Shown piece by piece: positions 12,401 to 24,893 of a stretch of 64,000 bases of DNA. The notes beneath the pieces are model-generated. The model saw only the letters and a program-made list of their open reading frames with translations. It was not told where the DNA came from and ran no database searches. How positions within the stretch are numbered: the first letter of the stretch is position 1; each line of letters begins with the position of its first letter. A program made the translations under genes and the position numbers. The DNA lies in assembly GCA_036362985.1 (NCBI GenBank), contig JAYGXS010000004.1:63366706-63430705 (forward strand), written 5' to 3'. Source of the stretch: Ligula intestinalis (taxonomy: Eukaryota > Platyhelminthes > Cestoda > Diphyllobothriidea > Diphyllobothriidae).

Positions 12401-15400
12401 TTGGTTTAGCCAAGTTTTCAATCGTAGTTTAATTTTGTCTTGCAATGAAGACGCCAATGCGATCTACGATAGTTAGGCGAAAAAAATCGCTTTCGCACTG
12501 ACAGATGTCGACTTCCAGTAAGGAATGTTCAGTGTTCCCTTGGCAAATTAGCTTGATCGTTGTATACAAGGACCCAATTAATTGAATACTCTGGATTTAG
12601 ATCACCGGGTTTCCATATTTTACTGTACATTCACCTGAAGCAGTATAATTTAGTCCATCAGTATTAATCTTCTATATTTAGAGTAAATGACAGAAGCTCT
12701 TAAAAACTTCATTCGTACGGTACAGATGTGCATGAAAAGTAGACTAGTTGCAATATTTTTACAGGTCCTTTTAGTCTGCAGAATGCGTAACTCTAACCAT
12801 GAAATACAAATGTTAAAAAGTGCGGCATTTGCGAACTAAAAGCGGATAACTCGTCCAGTTCCTTTGCTCAACGACATTTTCAGCAGAAATTTAAAGCATT
12901 TTTCCCCGGTAATAATTTGAAGCAAGACAAAATAGCAGAATTTATTCGCGCGAATCAATTTCGAGAGCGCTTTTCAGCTGCTTCCGCTCCGTGCATTAAC
13001 AACGAAATATTAAGAGAACACATCAATTTGAATTTACACAAAATCGATAAAAGCAACGTGGCAAGTGGCCAAAAGTTGTCAATTGTTAAACTTGGGACTA
13101 AAGGAAGTGGGGGGGATTTAACAAAATAAAGGTGCGGTATGTATGTACCAGGTTAATTGAAGATTGACTTCATGGTCTAGTTGCTATTCTGTCTTGTTTC
13201 AAATTTTCAGCAGAGTCAGAAGCAAGGTAAACAAAAAGATTTATCGATATCAAGAAAGTAGAGTAGTCGTCAAAGACCATGCAATTTTCATAATTTTGTA
13301 TAAGTTTCATCATTACTCGAATACCAGTGTGAATGTATTTATGAAAACTTAGAAATAATAATGAACAGCATTAGGCATATTTGGTAATTAAAAGAACTAT
13401 AGGAAGTACTAAGTGTTTGTAAAGAAAAATAATATGACTGTTATTAGTGCATCCATACAAACACTGTTCTGTTACTGCATTTTGTGCAAAAAACTTACCA
13501 GGATAGCTAAGCACAATTTTTAAATACAAATCTTCAATGTTAATGCAAATAAATGTGATTCCTTTAACCTGGCTTCAGATTCAAATCCGAAAAATTTTGG
13601 ACAAACCTTTCCTGTTATGGAAGGGATATCTTCTATATCTATTTTACGTATTTTGGAGTTCCTTCTTAGTAGAATCAACATTAACGTGAAGTTTGGTTCT
13701 TTCTTTCGCAATAGCATAGGAAATTTCTTCCGTATGAGACTACTGCCAATTTCTCAAAAATAATGGCAATTTCTCTTAATAAATCTAACATAAATGACTA
13801 TTAAACTTATTTAAAGGCTTTCGCAGGTTTCAATAAACTGAATGAACCGAAATAGTGTTACTAAATATACGCTAAAGTACTAAGTCAAATTTCATCAGGA
13901 AACTTGCATGGTCTTTGGCGACTACCGTAGTATGCCGCGGCGCTGTGCTTTTTAAGCCGACAATCCTGTCATATGACGTCTTGTCTGTCCTTCCTACAGG
14001 TCCATCCCTTAGAGTTGGCTCGGCAAGTCACCTTGCATGAATGGGAACTCTACTCCAAAATCGAGTTCTGGGAGGTGAACGGCAAGGATAAGAGCAATGG
14101 ACCCAACCTCAAAAACTCCCTAGAGTTCTCAAATAAGGTAAAATTACACATATATATCCTTCTTCCTCCCCCTTCACTCCTTTATTTGTATTACTCGGAC
14201 TGCCACTGACGACTTTGAGTAGTGTTAACTGATTTAGCAAATGTTCTGACGACTGATAACGGCCGTGTGGGGGTGGCAAAACTTGCTGCCTCGCGCATTT
14301 TCAGCCAACCCTAGGTTTGCTCCGGTTGCCCTATTGGTGTGCAGTTATGTCGCCTCTGCCAGTACTCCCTCCGGACAACTTTTCCTCTGTGAGCACTGAA
14401 ACCTGTGAAACGTGGCAGATATAGGTTTATATTATCAAATGGACGTTGCATTACTCATGGCAACCATTGAGAGTCAGTTTCTGTTGCTCTCGCTTGAGTC
14501 CGTAGATGGATGCTGTTGACCTGGGTCCACATTCCCTTCCAGCGTCTGGATCCGTTTACCTTTTCAGTACAGCAAATAAACCAAATCAATGCATGCATGG
14601 TCGAAAGTACTATTTCTGCTGTCGGTCTGTTGGGATCTCCACGCACCCGTTCCCTTCTTGGTCAATATTCTTGCATTGGAACCCCGCGATCTTTTTTGTC
14701 AATTTATTCGCCTTGTTTAAATGACCACCGTCATGTACACTTCCTATGCCCTGCTAAAGTAGTCACCGGTTATTAAGCCCACGTTTAATAGGCCCTGTCG
14801 CGTTTTAAGCCCAAATCAGATCGGGGCGGAATTTTACATGGCTAAATCCGTCGGCTACAAAGCCCAGTCTGCCAACAAGGTAGAGTGAGATTCTCAGCTC
14901 TCTGCGTGCGCAACTGGTTACCTAATTTTGGCAAAATAAGATGCCGGATATGATTTATTTTTATTTTTCAAGTTAAATTTCGCGACACGCTGTTCGGACG
15001 GCAGCACACATGAGGGATCAGGAGGACAGATCCCCAACACGAGAAAGCCGCACGTGCAAAAGGCTAACTCTAATGGGTGGTTTTCCCGTTGGAAAGTTCG
15101 CAATGGCGTCTTGTTCCCAAATTTGCGTGGAGGAGCTGCTGAAGCCTATCTCTCTGCTGTCGCCAACTTTATCAAAGACGTGCTTCCCAACATTTTGAAA
15201 ACTTATCATCCCAAAGACATTCAGAATGCATACGAAACTGGAATTTATTTTCGAGCTTTACCGTCCAGTACGTTAGTGAAAAAAGACGCAGAATGGCTGC
15301 AAAGGATATAAAACGGCCAAAGATCGCATCACTGCGCTAGTCACTTGTGCCAAGGATGGAACAAAAGAAGGTTTGTTGGTCATTGGGATGTACAAAAACC

Positions 15401-18400
15401 CCAGGTGCTTCAAAAATGTTAAGGATCTACCTGTACTTAATGATTACTCTGGGAATTCGTGATGACGGGGTTGATCTGTTTTCATTATTACGTAAAATGC
15501 AGACAAACAGTATTCTTTTCTTGTACATAACCAAGCTTTTCACATAATACAGTACGTATGTAATGTATAGTGCCTATCCTGCGTTTGATAATCAAGAACT
15601 AGGACCAGTACGCCCGCCGATTATTAAGCCCAATTTGGTCTGGGCCCGAGGTGAGCTTAATAACCAGCAACTACTGTATTAGATAAAAGCAAGTTCTTCC
15701 TAGAGACCTATTTTGCAGCAATGGGCGTTGAGTTTCTACGGCTTGCCAGTTTGACTCCTTTCCATGTTCTTTTCTATGCTTTCACGACAACAAGACTGTT
15801 TGTTCCAGACATCATGCTTGTTCTACGGTTAGTTAGTTCTATCCAGACTACTCACTCGACGTAGTAGAAGGTCTTTACAAGATGTAGCTCGCGATATAGC
15901 GAGAGTGACGAAGGTATCTTAAAACTATCGGAGCATTAAACTCGTAGTCCCATCGATCACATTTCATCTTTAATGTAGTCATACATACCGATAGCTCATC
16001 TAGTCTTCTCGAACTCTACGTATATAAACGTTGAAAAGGCAATAATAGGACAATTTTATGTTGTCGGCCGTTATTGCTTGTAGTGAAATTTTTTTGGAAA
16101 GACTGGGAATGCCAGTATGACGTGCCTTGTGGGCGTGACGGATCACATGGAAATCAACTAGTAAAACGGAATACTATCTGTAGGGATGGCCCGGACGCAA
16201 GCTGTCACTCGGGCAATCCTGAGGGTACCAGAACAAAGGGACCTTACTGCGGACCGGTTCATGTAGTTACAAGCGATCTTCAAAGGGCAGGCATAAGGCC
16301 AGGACAAAGGAGGCACGCGCAAGCGAGAATGCTCTGCGGCCGGGTTGCTGCTATCGGGAGGTCACGCTGAGGACACCTGCACATGCACGCGCACGGCCAT
16401 TGGTGGAGAGCCAATGGGGAGCAATAACTATTGCCCCTTAAATAGCGAGGTTACGAGCCGAAGGGGATTCTCCTGTTAGCGACTCGGGACACGGCTGCTA
16501 AAGACACGGAACGCTTTTGGCGGAGGCGACGACAGAACACAAGCTGCTGGAGACACAGAAGACAAAGCTGATTTACTAGTAAAACTGACAATAAAGTACT
16601 ATCTGCTATCCGGTCCTGTCTTCTCTTCCTAACACGTAACTTGGGGACGTAAACGGTGTTGATACAGGAATACACTCGGATATAACACTATCTGTAATAT
16701 TTAACACCCTTTTTTATGGTCTGTAGACCCAATTTGGGGGAAGCATAGGTATACTATGAGTCTAGTTGGCAAACTTCGATTGCGGAAGGCTTGTTAATGA
16801 AACAGGACAACATTTTGCCCTTGCTAAAATTGACTAATTTCTCGTCTGCTCATCGTGCAAAAGTTTATATTATCTAAAGAGAGTGGGGGTGCATTCACGC
16901 TCTAAAAAATTTGCTAACTTTACGTCTTGACAACAAACAGAAACTAGTTTACCCAAAGTAAATGCTGACATTTAAAACATGCAGGCATTTAGAACAACGT
17001 AGGCATGCATTGGTACTTTTATGAGAGCGCTAGCAAATCCTGCGTAGTGGGTACCGGCAGCTCTGTGGTACGCCGTCAATAACGCAATGTATTGTGTTCT
17101 TATACGTATTCCTTTTTTCCGCAGTTTCAACGCTGGCTTGTACTCAACATAATGTCACATGAGTCCATGGAGGACCGAGTTATTGTCCTCCAGCGCGTCG
17201 CTGATCTTCTTCTGCTGTTTGATGCTCTCAACAACTTCCAGGGCATCCAGGAGGCGCGTGCGGCCATGTTGAGTGCACCTGTTTACCGTCTGCGGGACAC
17301 CTTTGACGTAAGTCCTTTGCTTCTGTTAGCCACTTTGGTAAAAATCTAATATATGTAACATCATGGCAACCGAAATGTGAGAATTCTTCAGTATAGGACC
17401 GACGGTAATAGGAGGTGGACATTATGGGGGCTGGGGAGGGGGAGGGAAGAGAAAAAATGAGGTAAACGACAGCAGGAAATAGTTTATAAAGTTATTGTAA
17501 AAAGTTAACCTTTAGCAGTGATGAAAAGCGCAATGAATGAAAAGAATCCACAACGTGCGATAAAAAGAGGTAATTGAATAAGCCGCCAGTAAGTCAGTAG
17601 CCGAGTAGCAATCAAGCCAATAGGAAAAAGGTAGTGTGAAAATGAAACCCCCAAGGGGCCTCAATTATTTGAGGGGTATGCGACGGGTGTTACCTATAAC
17701 AAATGTTTACTCCCTGTTTGACACCTTTTTTAGGGATTCGCTTGTTTTCAGTCTCAATGCACATTAGAGGTGGCCCATGCCCTATCTGTCTCTATGTTCC
17801 TTTCATAGCGTAGAATTATGCATCTCCCATTGTCTCCTCGAATACATTTATGACTACCTGGGTAGGCCAATTCTGTCTAGAATCCTTACTCGTTTGGCGT
17901 ATCAGTGGCCTATTTGCACAACCGTTTTTGGGAGTAAAGAAGAAGACTGTTCGAGCACTGAAACACGAAGCTTTCACCTCAGTAGAGCAGCTCAGATAGC
18001 AGCAGTAAAATGATGACAATTATATTGCGTACAAGCCAGTAAACTATCAGTGACGCAAGTGTGGATGTGACTGCGCAAGGCTCTGCACATTGACGTCAAA
18101 TCGATGCGTCGATTGATTGAGTTCCCCCCGTGGACCAGGCTTCAATTAGTTCTCGGCTCGTTTAGTTTCTGGCCTGGCGACTGCAAAGTTGAACTTATAG
18201 CCAGTTTTTTAGGTATTGGTAGCAATTTACATTCAATTCCTTTCATGTGTGCGCCACCGGAGCATGCGTTGACTTTGACCTATGTAATTACAAGGACAGC
18301 TGTGGCATAGGTTACAATACATTATCCCAGATTCAGGACACCTCAACTGTTACTAATCTTACCACACAGACTTGTGAGTAGCAAAGCGTTTTGTTTCTTT

Positions 18401-21400
18401 TATATACCTCATTGTCCCTACTCCGCCGAAGTTTTAGGCTACAAAAACGACTCACAAGTAATTTACATTTGCTGCCGGCTTCTCGTAGGTACTCATGGCC
18501 AAGTCAAAAGCGCACCACCGCACGCTACTTCAGCGCCTGCTGGCCTCTGACATTGACTCCCTGGAAGACGTGGACGCTTACATGACGGACTATCAACGAC
18601 GCATTCACTGCATCGATCCGCCAGCGGTGCCATTTATCGCGGTTGGTGGGCGTACCCAACTCATTCATCTGGAACACAAGATACCAAACTATGTGAATCC
18701 GCTGAAGTCACCGGAGCGCGTGGAAGGGAGCAATATGCCGGTGTCCACGGCCGCACAGTCTGGACCCGATGGTAGTGCTGGTGGTGGTGGTGGTGATGTC
18801 GGCGGGATGTCGGAAGAACGCCCGAGCCCCCCAGAGTCCTCCAGCCTGCTGATAAACTTTTTCAAGTGTCAGCAGATTGCTGACCTCGTCGAACACTACC
18901 TGTCCTTCCAGATGACTCCCTTCAATCTGCAGTCTGATCCAGTCATTCAGGTACTTTGTCTTGCCTATCTTTTTGTTCAATAGAGAGAGAGAGCGATGGA
19001 AAGGCTGTTTCTAAGTAAGAATGGTGAGTGAAAGAGAATGCTATATTTTGAAAGAAATATCCAAAAATGTCAGCAACAAATGGCTCCATTCGCGGAGGAA
19101 AAGGGATGAGGGAAGGTTAGGGGTCATGTAGAAAGTTCAAAGGTCATATAATACTCAAAGATAAAGGTTAACACAATGTCCACATCTGTTATGGAGACAG
19201 GTCAACTTTCGACTTCTCCAATAGTGTTTCTTCACACGCGATAAAGCGTTTTAGGAATGGGATTGCTGAGTGCTGATATGCCGATGTACGGCTAAACATA
19301 TGACGGAATCTTAGGCGCATAGTACGGGAAGACTTCGCAGCCATTTCTTCAGAATGGAGAGGGTGATTGGCCTCACTAAGGATGCGATCAGCAAATTGCT
19401 TGACCGTTGTAAAGTGTCGCTTTTTTATAATATCAGGTAAAAAAAACCTCGGAAACATCGGCAGTTGAAGAGAGCATTCGGAGAATACGTTTAAAGACGA
19501 CCAGGCCTTTTTTTAAGTAAGGCTGGAAAAATGACTGGAGAGCAGTAAAGAATGAGGGGAAGAACACACGCATGTATACATCGCCAGATTGGAGCTTGCG
19601 GTGTGTGATATTAATGCAAGCGGCGAATATACTACAAAAGTTTACGAATTTTAATAACAAGGCCATCATCAATATGAACAGCAAATGAGAGGTTAACTGC
19701 CAGAGTAACACCGAAGTACCGGAAAGAGGATACCTCGTTGGGCAGAATGTCAATGGTTTCGGGACTGGAAGGGGCTCGCAGTCGAAAAACACACTAGACT
19801 GACCCCCGGTCGTTAAGTAGAAAACCATTTGCTGACAATCATGCTGAGATGTGCTCCAGACCATCCTTCAGTACCTGGAGATGTATCTGACTTTTGAGGG
19901 GATGGCCAACAACTATATCATTCGCATATTTAACAAACAAACCTTCGTTTGGCGACCGTAGGTCGTCAGTGTGGAGGGAGAAGAGGTGAGGAGATAATAT
20001 AGACCCTTGGAGAACTCCACAATTGTTGAGAGGAGACGCCCTTGGTACTCATAAATAAACTACCCTTATCTAGTTATGATCAGTTAAACGGTCTACGATG
20101 TAGCTGGGATAGAGTGAAATCATGTGTCTTGTCGCCGATCTCGAAGTGTTGGTCTCACCTCTCATTATTTTATATCCTTTGATGACCCTTAAAAAGGCAC
20201 TGGCATCGGGAGTTTTCGGATTGGAAATTTGTTTGTGGTAAAAGGTACCGGGGGGTGGGGGTTAGAAAAATTCATTTTAAAACAGAAATAGACATTTACT
20301 TTCACAGGAGACCCCTTGCGCATAGTGTGCCGCATCAATGAAGGACCTCGTTGTAATGCAGGTGGATAGAAAGTACGCGCAATATGCTTCATGTCAAGAA
20401 ATTATTATGTGGAAGTTGATGCGAAACGGTTGCTCTTATGGTGGATCGGGGTGGGGCGTAGTGGTAGGCGCGTGTTTTGACGATTTTTCTGTCATCGTTT
20501 GTCGCGATTGTCAATTGTTCCTTCTACTTCCTCTTTGTTCTGTCCGGTGTGTAACCTCCAGAGATGCGCGCCAGCTATATTGTTTAATGCAAATTGATGT
20601 TTAAGCTCTAGAACGCGCGACCTTCTAGGGCCATTTAGGTGTATAGAAAAGCGCCAGAGTCTCTCTGTTGGACCTGGGCTTAATCCCTTCTTTTATATAC
20701 TTTTCCCGAGGTTCACTACAAGTGACCGGTGCCTTTTTTATGGTCCGTAGGCTGCATTGAGAGTTTTGGTATGGAGGTTTAACCCTTAACACTTTCACTA
20801 TTCCATTTTGATCGGTTAGGTCAGGGAGGTCATTGGCGTTGCCCTAATGCAGTTGTTTGTTTAAAACACTTCTGTGAGTGATTTATGACAGGCTACCGTA
20901 AGAGAGCTTCGTGCATAACTCTTGCTATTCCTTATAGGAGCTCCTCAACAATCTGGATCCTCTTGGCTTAGCTGGCGTCCCTGATGAAGCAGCGTTTGAA
21001 GACCTAATGTTCCAGCAGTCCCTTGCTATTCAGCCTAGGGAGCAGTCCTCGGGAGGCGGCGGCTCTACAACCAACGACTCGCGTCAGGGCGCCTTCGACA
21101 TTACGGACTCCAGCTTTGTTGTGGTAAGTACTTTTGTGGATCTCAGTCCCGTCCCCCCTCCCCCCCCCCCAACCACCCACTCTGTGCGTATTTAGCGATC
21201 CAGACTATAATTGGTCACTTCTCCCTCTGCCCAGATGACCCTTTTACAAACACACCATCATCTACATGTCGAGGAATTCCCACAGCTATCCGTTAGATGA
21301 GGATCTTACTCATTTAGCCTGTTTGTTGTGAAGTCTCCCGTGCGGAGTTGGGTAGCCACTTAGTTGATGACCAGACAATTACGGTGGCTACACAATGCTG

Positions 21401-24400
21401 CTTCAGAGAGACAAAAATTTTATTTTCCCGACGTTTCGAATTCTGTCGAGTATCCTGACTCATAAGTAAGTATAGGATGGCGTGGGACATGCGCAGATTG
21501 GCGTGATACATGCACAGCTTGCGTTGTATTTAAAGTTCGTGGCGGTCATGCGCATGCGTACTATAATTATCAGCTGCTATAACCGCCGCTCGGGGTCGTA
21601 ATTTGTGTGTTGATGGTTTGGTAGTTCACTTGCGAGTCAATAGTTGCCAGGATTTCGTTTTCCGTATCGAATGCAGGCTTGATAATTGCGCCACACTTAT
21701 GTTCACTGCCGTCAGAGTTGTTGCTAGGCCCTGCTCTTCGGCCTCGTTAAACGGGAGCTGATAATTATAGCACGCATACGGATTGCCGCTACGAACTGTA
21801 AATACCAATCTGCCTATACCTCACACCATTCTACGGTTACGTATGCTTAAGTATTTTCGATAGAATCCGAAACGTTTTCGTCTTCTTCTGGACTGCTTAC
21901 TGGAACTCGCATATTCGCTTCTATCAGTAGCCAAATGTATGCCGTATTAGAGTTCATCTTCTACACATCGGAATGAATTTGTAGGTTTGCTTAAGTTTCG
22001 CCCAGTTTGGCTGGCTGTCCTTTGTCGAAGCAAAAACTGACTTTATTAACCTGCAATTTAAAGTTGTGGCTGCACGTGTTGTCCATGAACTGATCGATTT
22101 TTTTTCTACGCTCATTGTTTGGCCCTCCGTGTGGATTTTGGCATAGTATGACGGCAGTTGGTATTCTGTTTCGTGCCCACGGTAGGCGATGCTTGTAATC
22201 CTACTCCCTATTATAGTGGTTTTGTCGAAGGTCCATCTTCTTCTGCAAATCCTGACTTCCGTTTGACTATGACCTGTCCTTTGCTTACGTAATGGCGCAT
22301 GACTCGATTGACACCTGGACCTCTCCGCGTCGTACAAAGCCCTATGCCATTGCGTAAGTAAAGGACAGGCCACGGTCAAACCGAAGTCATGATTTGCAGA
22401 CGAAGATGGCCCTGTGACGAAACCACAGGAAGATGGAGCAGGATTACAAATATCCTCTACCGTAGGGACCAAACAGAATACCAATTGCCGTCACGCCGAG
22501 CGAAAATCCACTTTCAGGGCCAAACAGCGATTCTCTTCGACAAAGGACAGCCGGCCCAACTGTCCGAAACGTCGGCAAACCTATCAATATATTCCGGTGA
22601 GAAGAAGATGAACTTATTTCTTATCCCGGAATTCTGACTTTTTGTGTATACCGTATTTGCGTACGTACTTCCGTTTCTCACGCGTTACACCCTTTTTTCC
22701 CCTCTCTCTCTCTCTCCCCTCCCCCTGTTCAGAGTCGCCCCCTTTCTGCTACGGAGGTCCGAGTGGCTGCGCTGCTCAACGCTGCACCCATCTACGTCAA
22801 CATGGTTACCGATTCGAAAGAATTCAGGCAGCTGGTATCTGTCACTTCGGCTGCCTCAGCAGATGAGATTCAGTCGGAAGCGATCACCGGGCCCTCACCC
22901 GTTGTTGCCGCCTTTGGCCACTTTTCACGTCGTGGCCGCGGCGGAAGTCTTAACCGACGTGGTGAGTCCTCCGATTGCACGCACACCACAGTTCAACCGT
23001 CGATTTTGACAATGCCAACTTCTGCGTGGATTGGTTCTAAGTAATAGTATACTTGCACTGCATCAACCGCGTTCTCTGTGCCCTCACCCAGCTGAGCCCG
23101 ATGCCAGGTCAATTAAGAGACCCGGGGGGGGGACGCAGGTGGCTGAAGCGGCTGTGGTCCCACCCCCCACCACCCCCCACCCCCCGCCCGCACGTTCGGC
23201 GTTTGCTATTGGCTCGCAACCCGAAAAACGCCCGGCGGTGATCCCCTTGACTCTATCGGGACTTCTGGCAGAGATGGGTGAGAGAAGAGAAGGTGCGGTA
23301 GATGCAGCGCAGGTGTAAAACGAATCGACGTGCAAGTTGCTTTCTTGACATCACCGTCCTGTGGAGAACATGGTGGACAGGGTCGGAATCCACGGAGTGT
23401 GGACGCATTAGTTGGCATGACTTTGTCACCCATTTTCACATGCTGCATACGTCCTGATCCCTGATTAAAACAAAGGAATGACTAAAAACGGTAAGCGCTC
23501 TCTCATTACTGGGAATTCGCGTAAACAGCAGTGTTAAGAGGATGACATTGTGTTCTGACTGTCTTTTGTCTTTGATTGGATTGATTCATCGTGCCGGGTC
23601 TTCTAATTCGTAACGAGTAGAGCTTTATGCTGGCTTAGATGTCTGGTTAGTTGCCTATAGCAAGGAAGGTTAGCAGTAAATTCGACGCGAGCTAACCTAT
23701 TTTCTTCCCCCAAACCAGATAGATATCCCACTCACACCGACTAGAGATGAGGTATCGTTTTCATTCAGTCAATCGGTGGTGTTCCCTTACTGACCCCTTT
23801 TTTACTTTATTAGTGTCAAATGTGGACAGAGAGGAATACTTGTGGAAGACGCATAGCGGATGTCTGGGCTGTGTGTCGTGTGTCGTAACCCTTGTTGGAT
23901 CATGCTGGGAATGTGTCCATTCCCACGATTACTCTGTTAGCAGACGCCTAAAAGATAAATAGCCTGCACAAGCGGGACGCGCACACCAGACTATCGATCG
24001 GCCATAGGCAGCAAACACGACTCGCAGTCACAGCAGTCCATAATTCAAATTTAATCACGCCAGCAGCCAAAAGCTGGTTGGCCCAATGGACCTTGCTCAC
24101 CATCGTTTGTTTTCCTAATTTTGTTGGACTCGACACACTCAACGACTTGCTCGGACTTGCTGTCACGTGCTTGTCTCAGTAAACTCCCTCTCACTGACCA
24201 ACCGGTCTTCTCTCTGTCTCGCTCTAACGGGCTCTCGGGTTCGGCGTTCGACTTAATTAGCAGTATCAGGCGCGGGTCATAACAGATCAAGAGTTCCCAC
24301 CGGCGGACTCCGAAGTGAGTGAAAGGTCCGTGGGAGTGAGTTGGGTGCCTGGCCGGGAACTACTGGCGAAAGGATTCTGATAGTCATGCGGAGAGAAGCC

Positions 24401-24861
24401 GCAATCCTGACAGCTGTCGGGTGTGGACGGGTCGAGCTGGTGTTGGTCCTGGCGAAGGAGCATTGCATAACCAATGCGTAGTTGAGTCAAGGGACAATGA
24501 GTGGCTCTCGAAAAATTTTCGAAGGCCGCAATCGGAGGTGCATAGCCGCCCAAAAGGTCTGTGGAATGGTAGCTTAGTTTTGCTTCAACAGCGGCTCTCT
24601 GGTGAGGACGCTAAAAGCCTGTCATGATGGCAGAGTTATCAGCTGCTAGATACGCGAGGCATGATGTGACAGCTTCTTCGTGGAGAGCTCCAATAGACTG
24701 CCGATCTTTGCGGCTGGGGTCCGGATCGTGGGGGTAGTTTGCTGGCCACATCAGGTGCATACATTGAAACTTTAATGCTCGCTTGATAATTCCATATTCA
24801 CTAGCAGCGGGACTGAAAGCGACCCACACTGTTAACCTTACACCATCGAAACCAAGAAGAA

Positions 24862-24893
<32 letters not shown>

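Larger units (their letters stand above)
10838..13999 (+). other. SOS intron
   Basis: Contains the C-rich telomere-like tract (11180-11380) and the TA-flanked inverted-repeat element (13261-13927). 11450-13200 is AT-rich with short open stretches (11666-11953, 12917-13129) that show no splice-compatible or family evidence. Confidence 0.45.
14138..17124 (+). other. SOS intron
   Basis: Holds the pogo-type element (14757-15676) and the LTR-like block (16130-16690). The remainder shows no further exon. Confidence 0.5.
21124..22732 (+). other. SOS intron
   Basis: 21405-21480 contains a CCCGACGTTTCGAATTC motif of the Penelope-terminal type (read on the minus strand). 21970-22612 is the inverted repeat. 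A CT-rich tract precedes the next acceptor. Confidence 0.5.
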
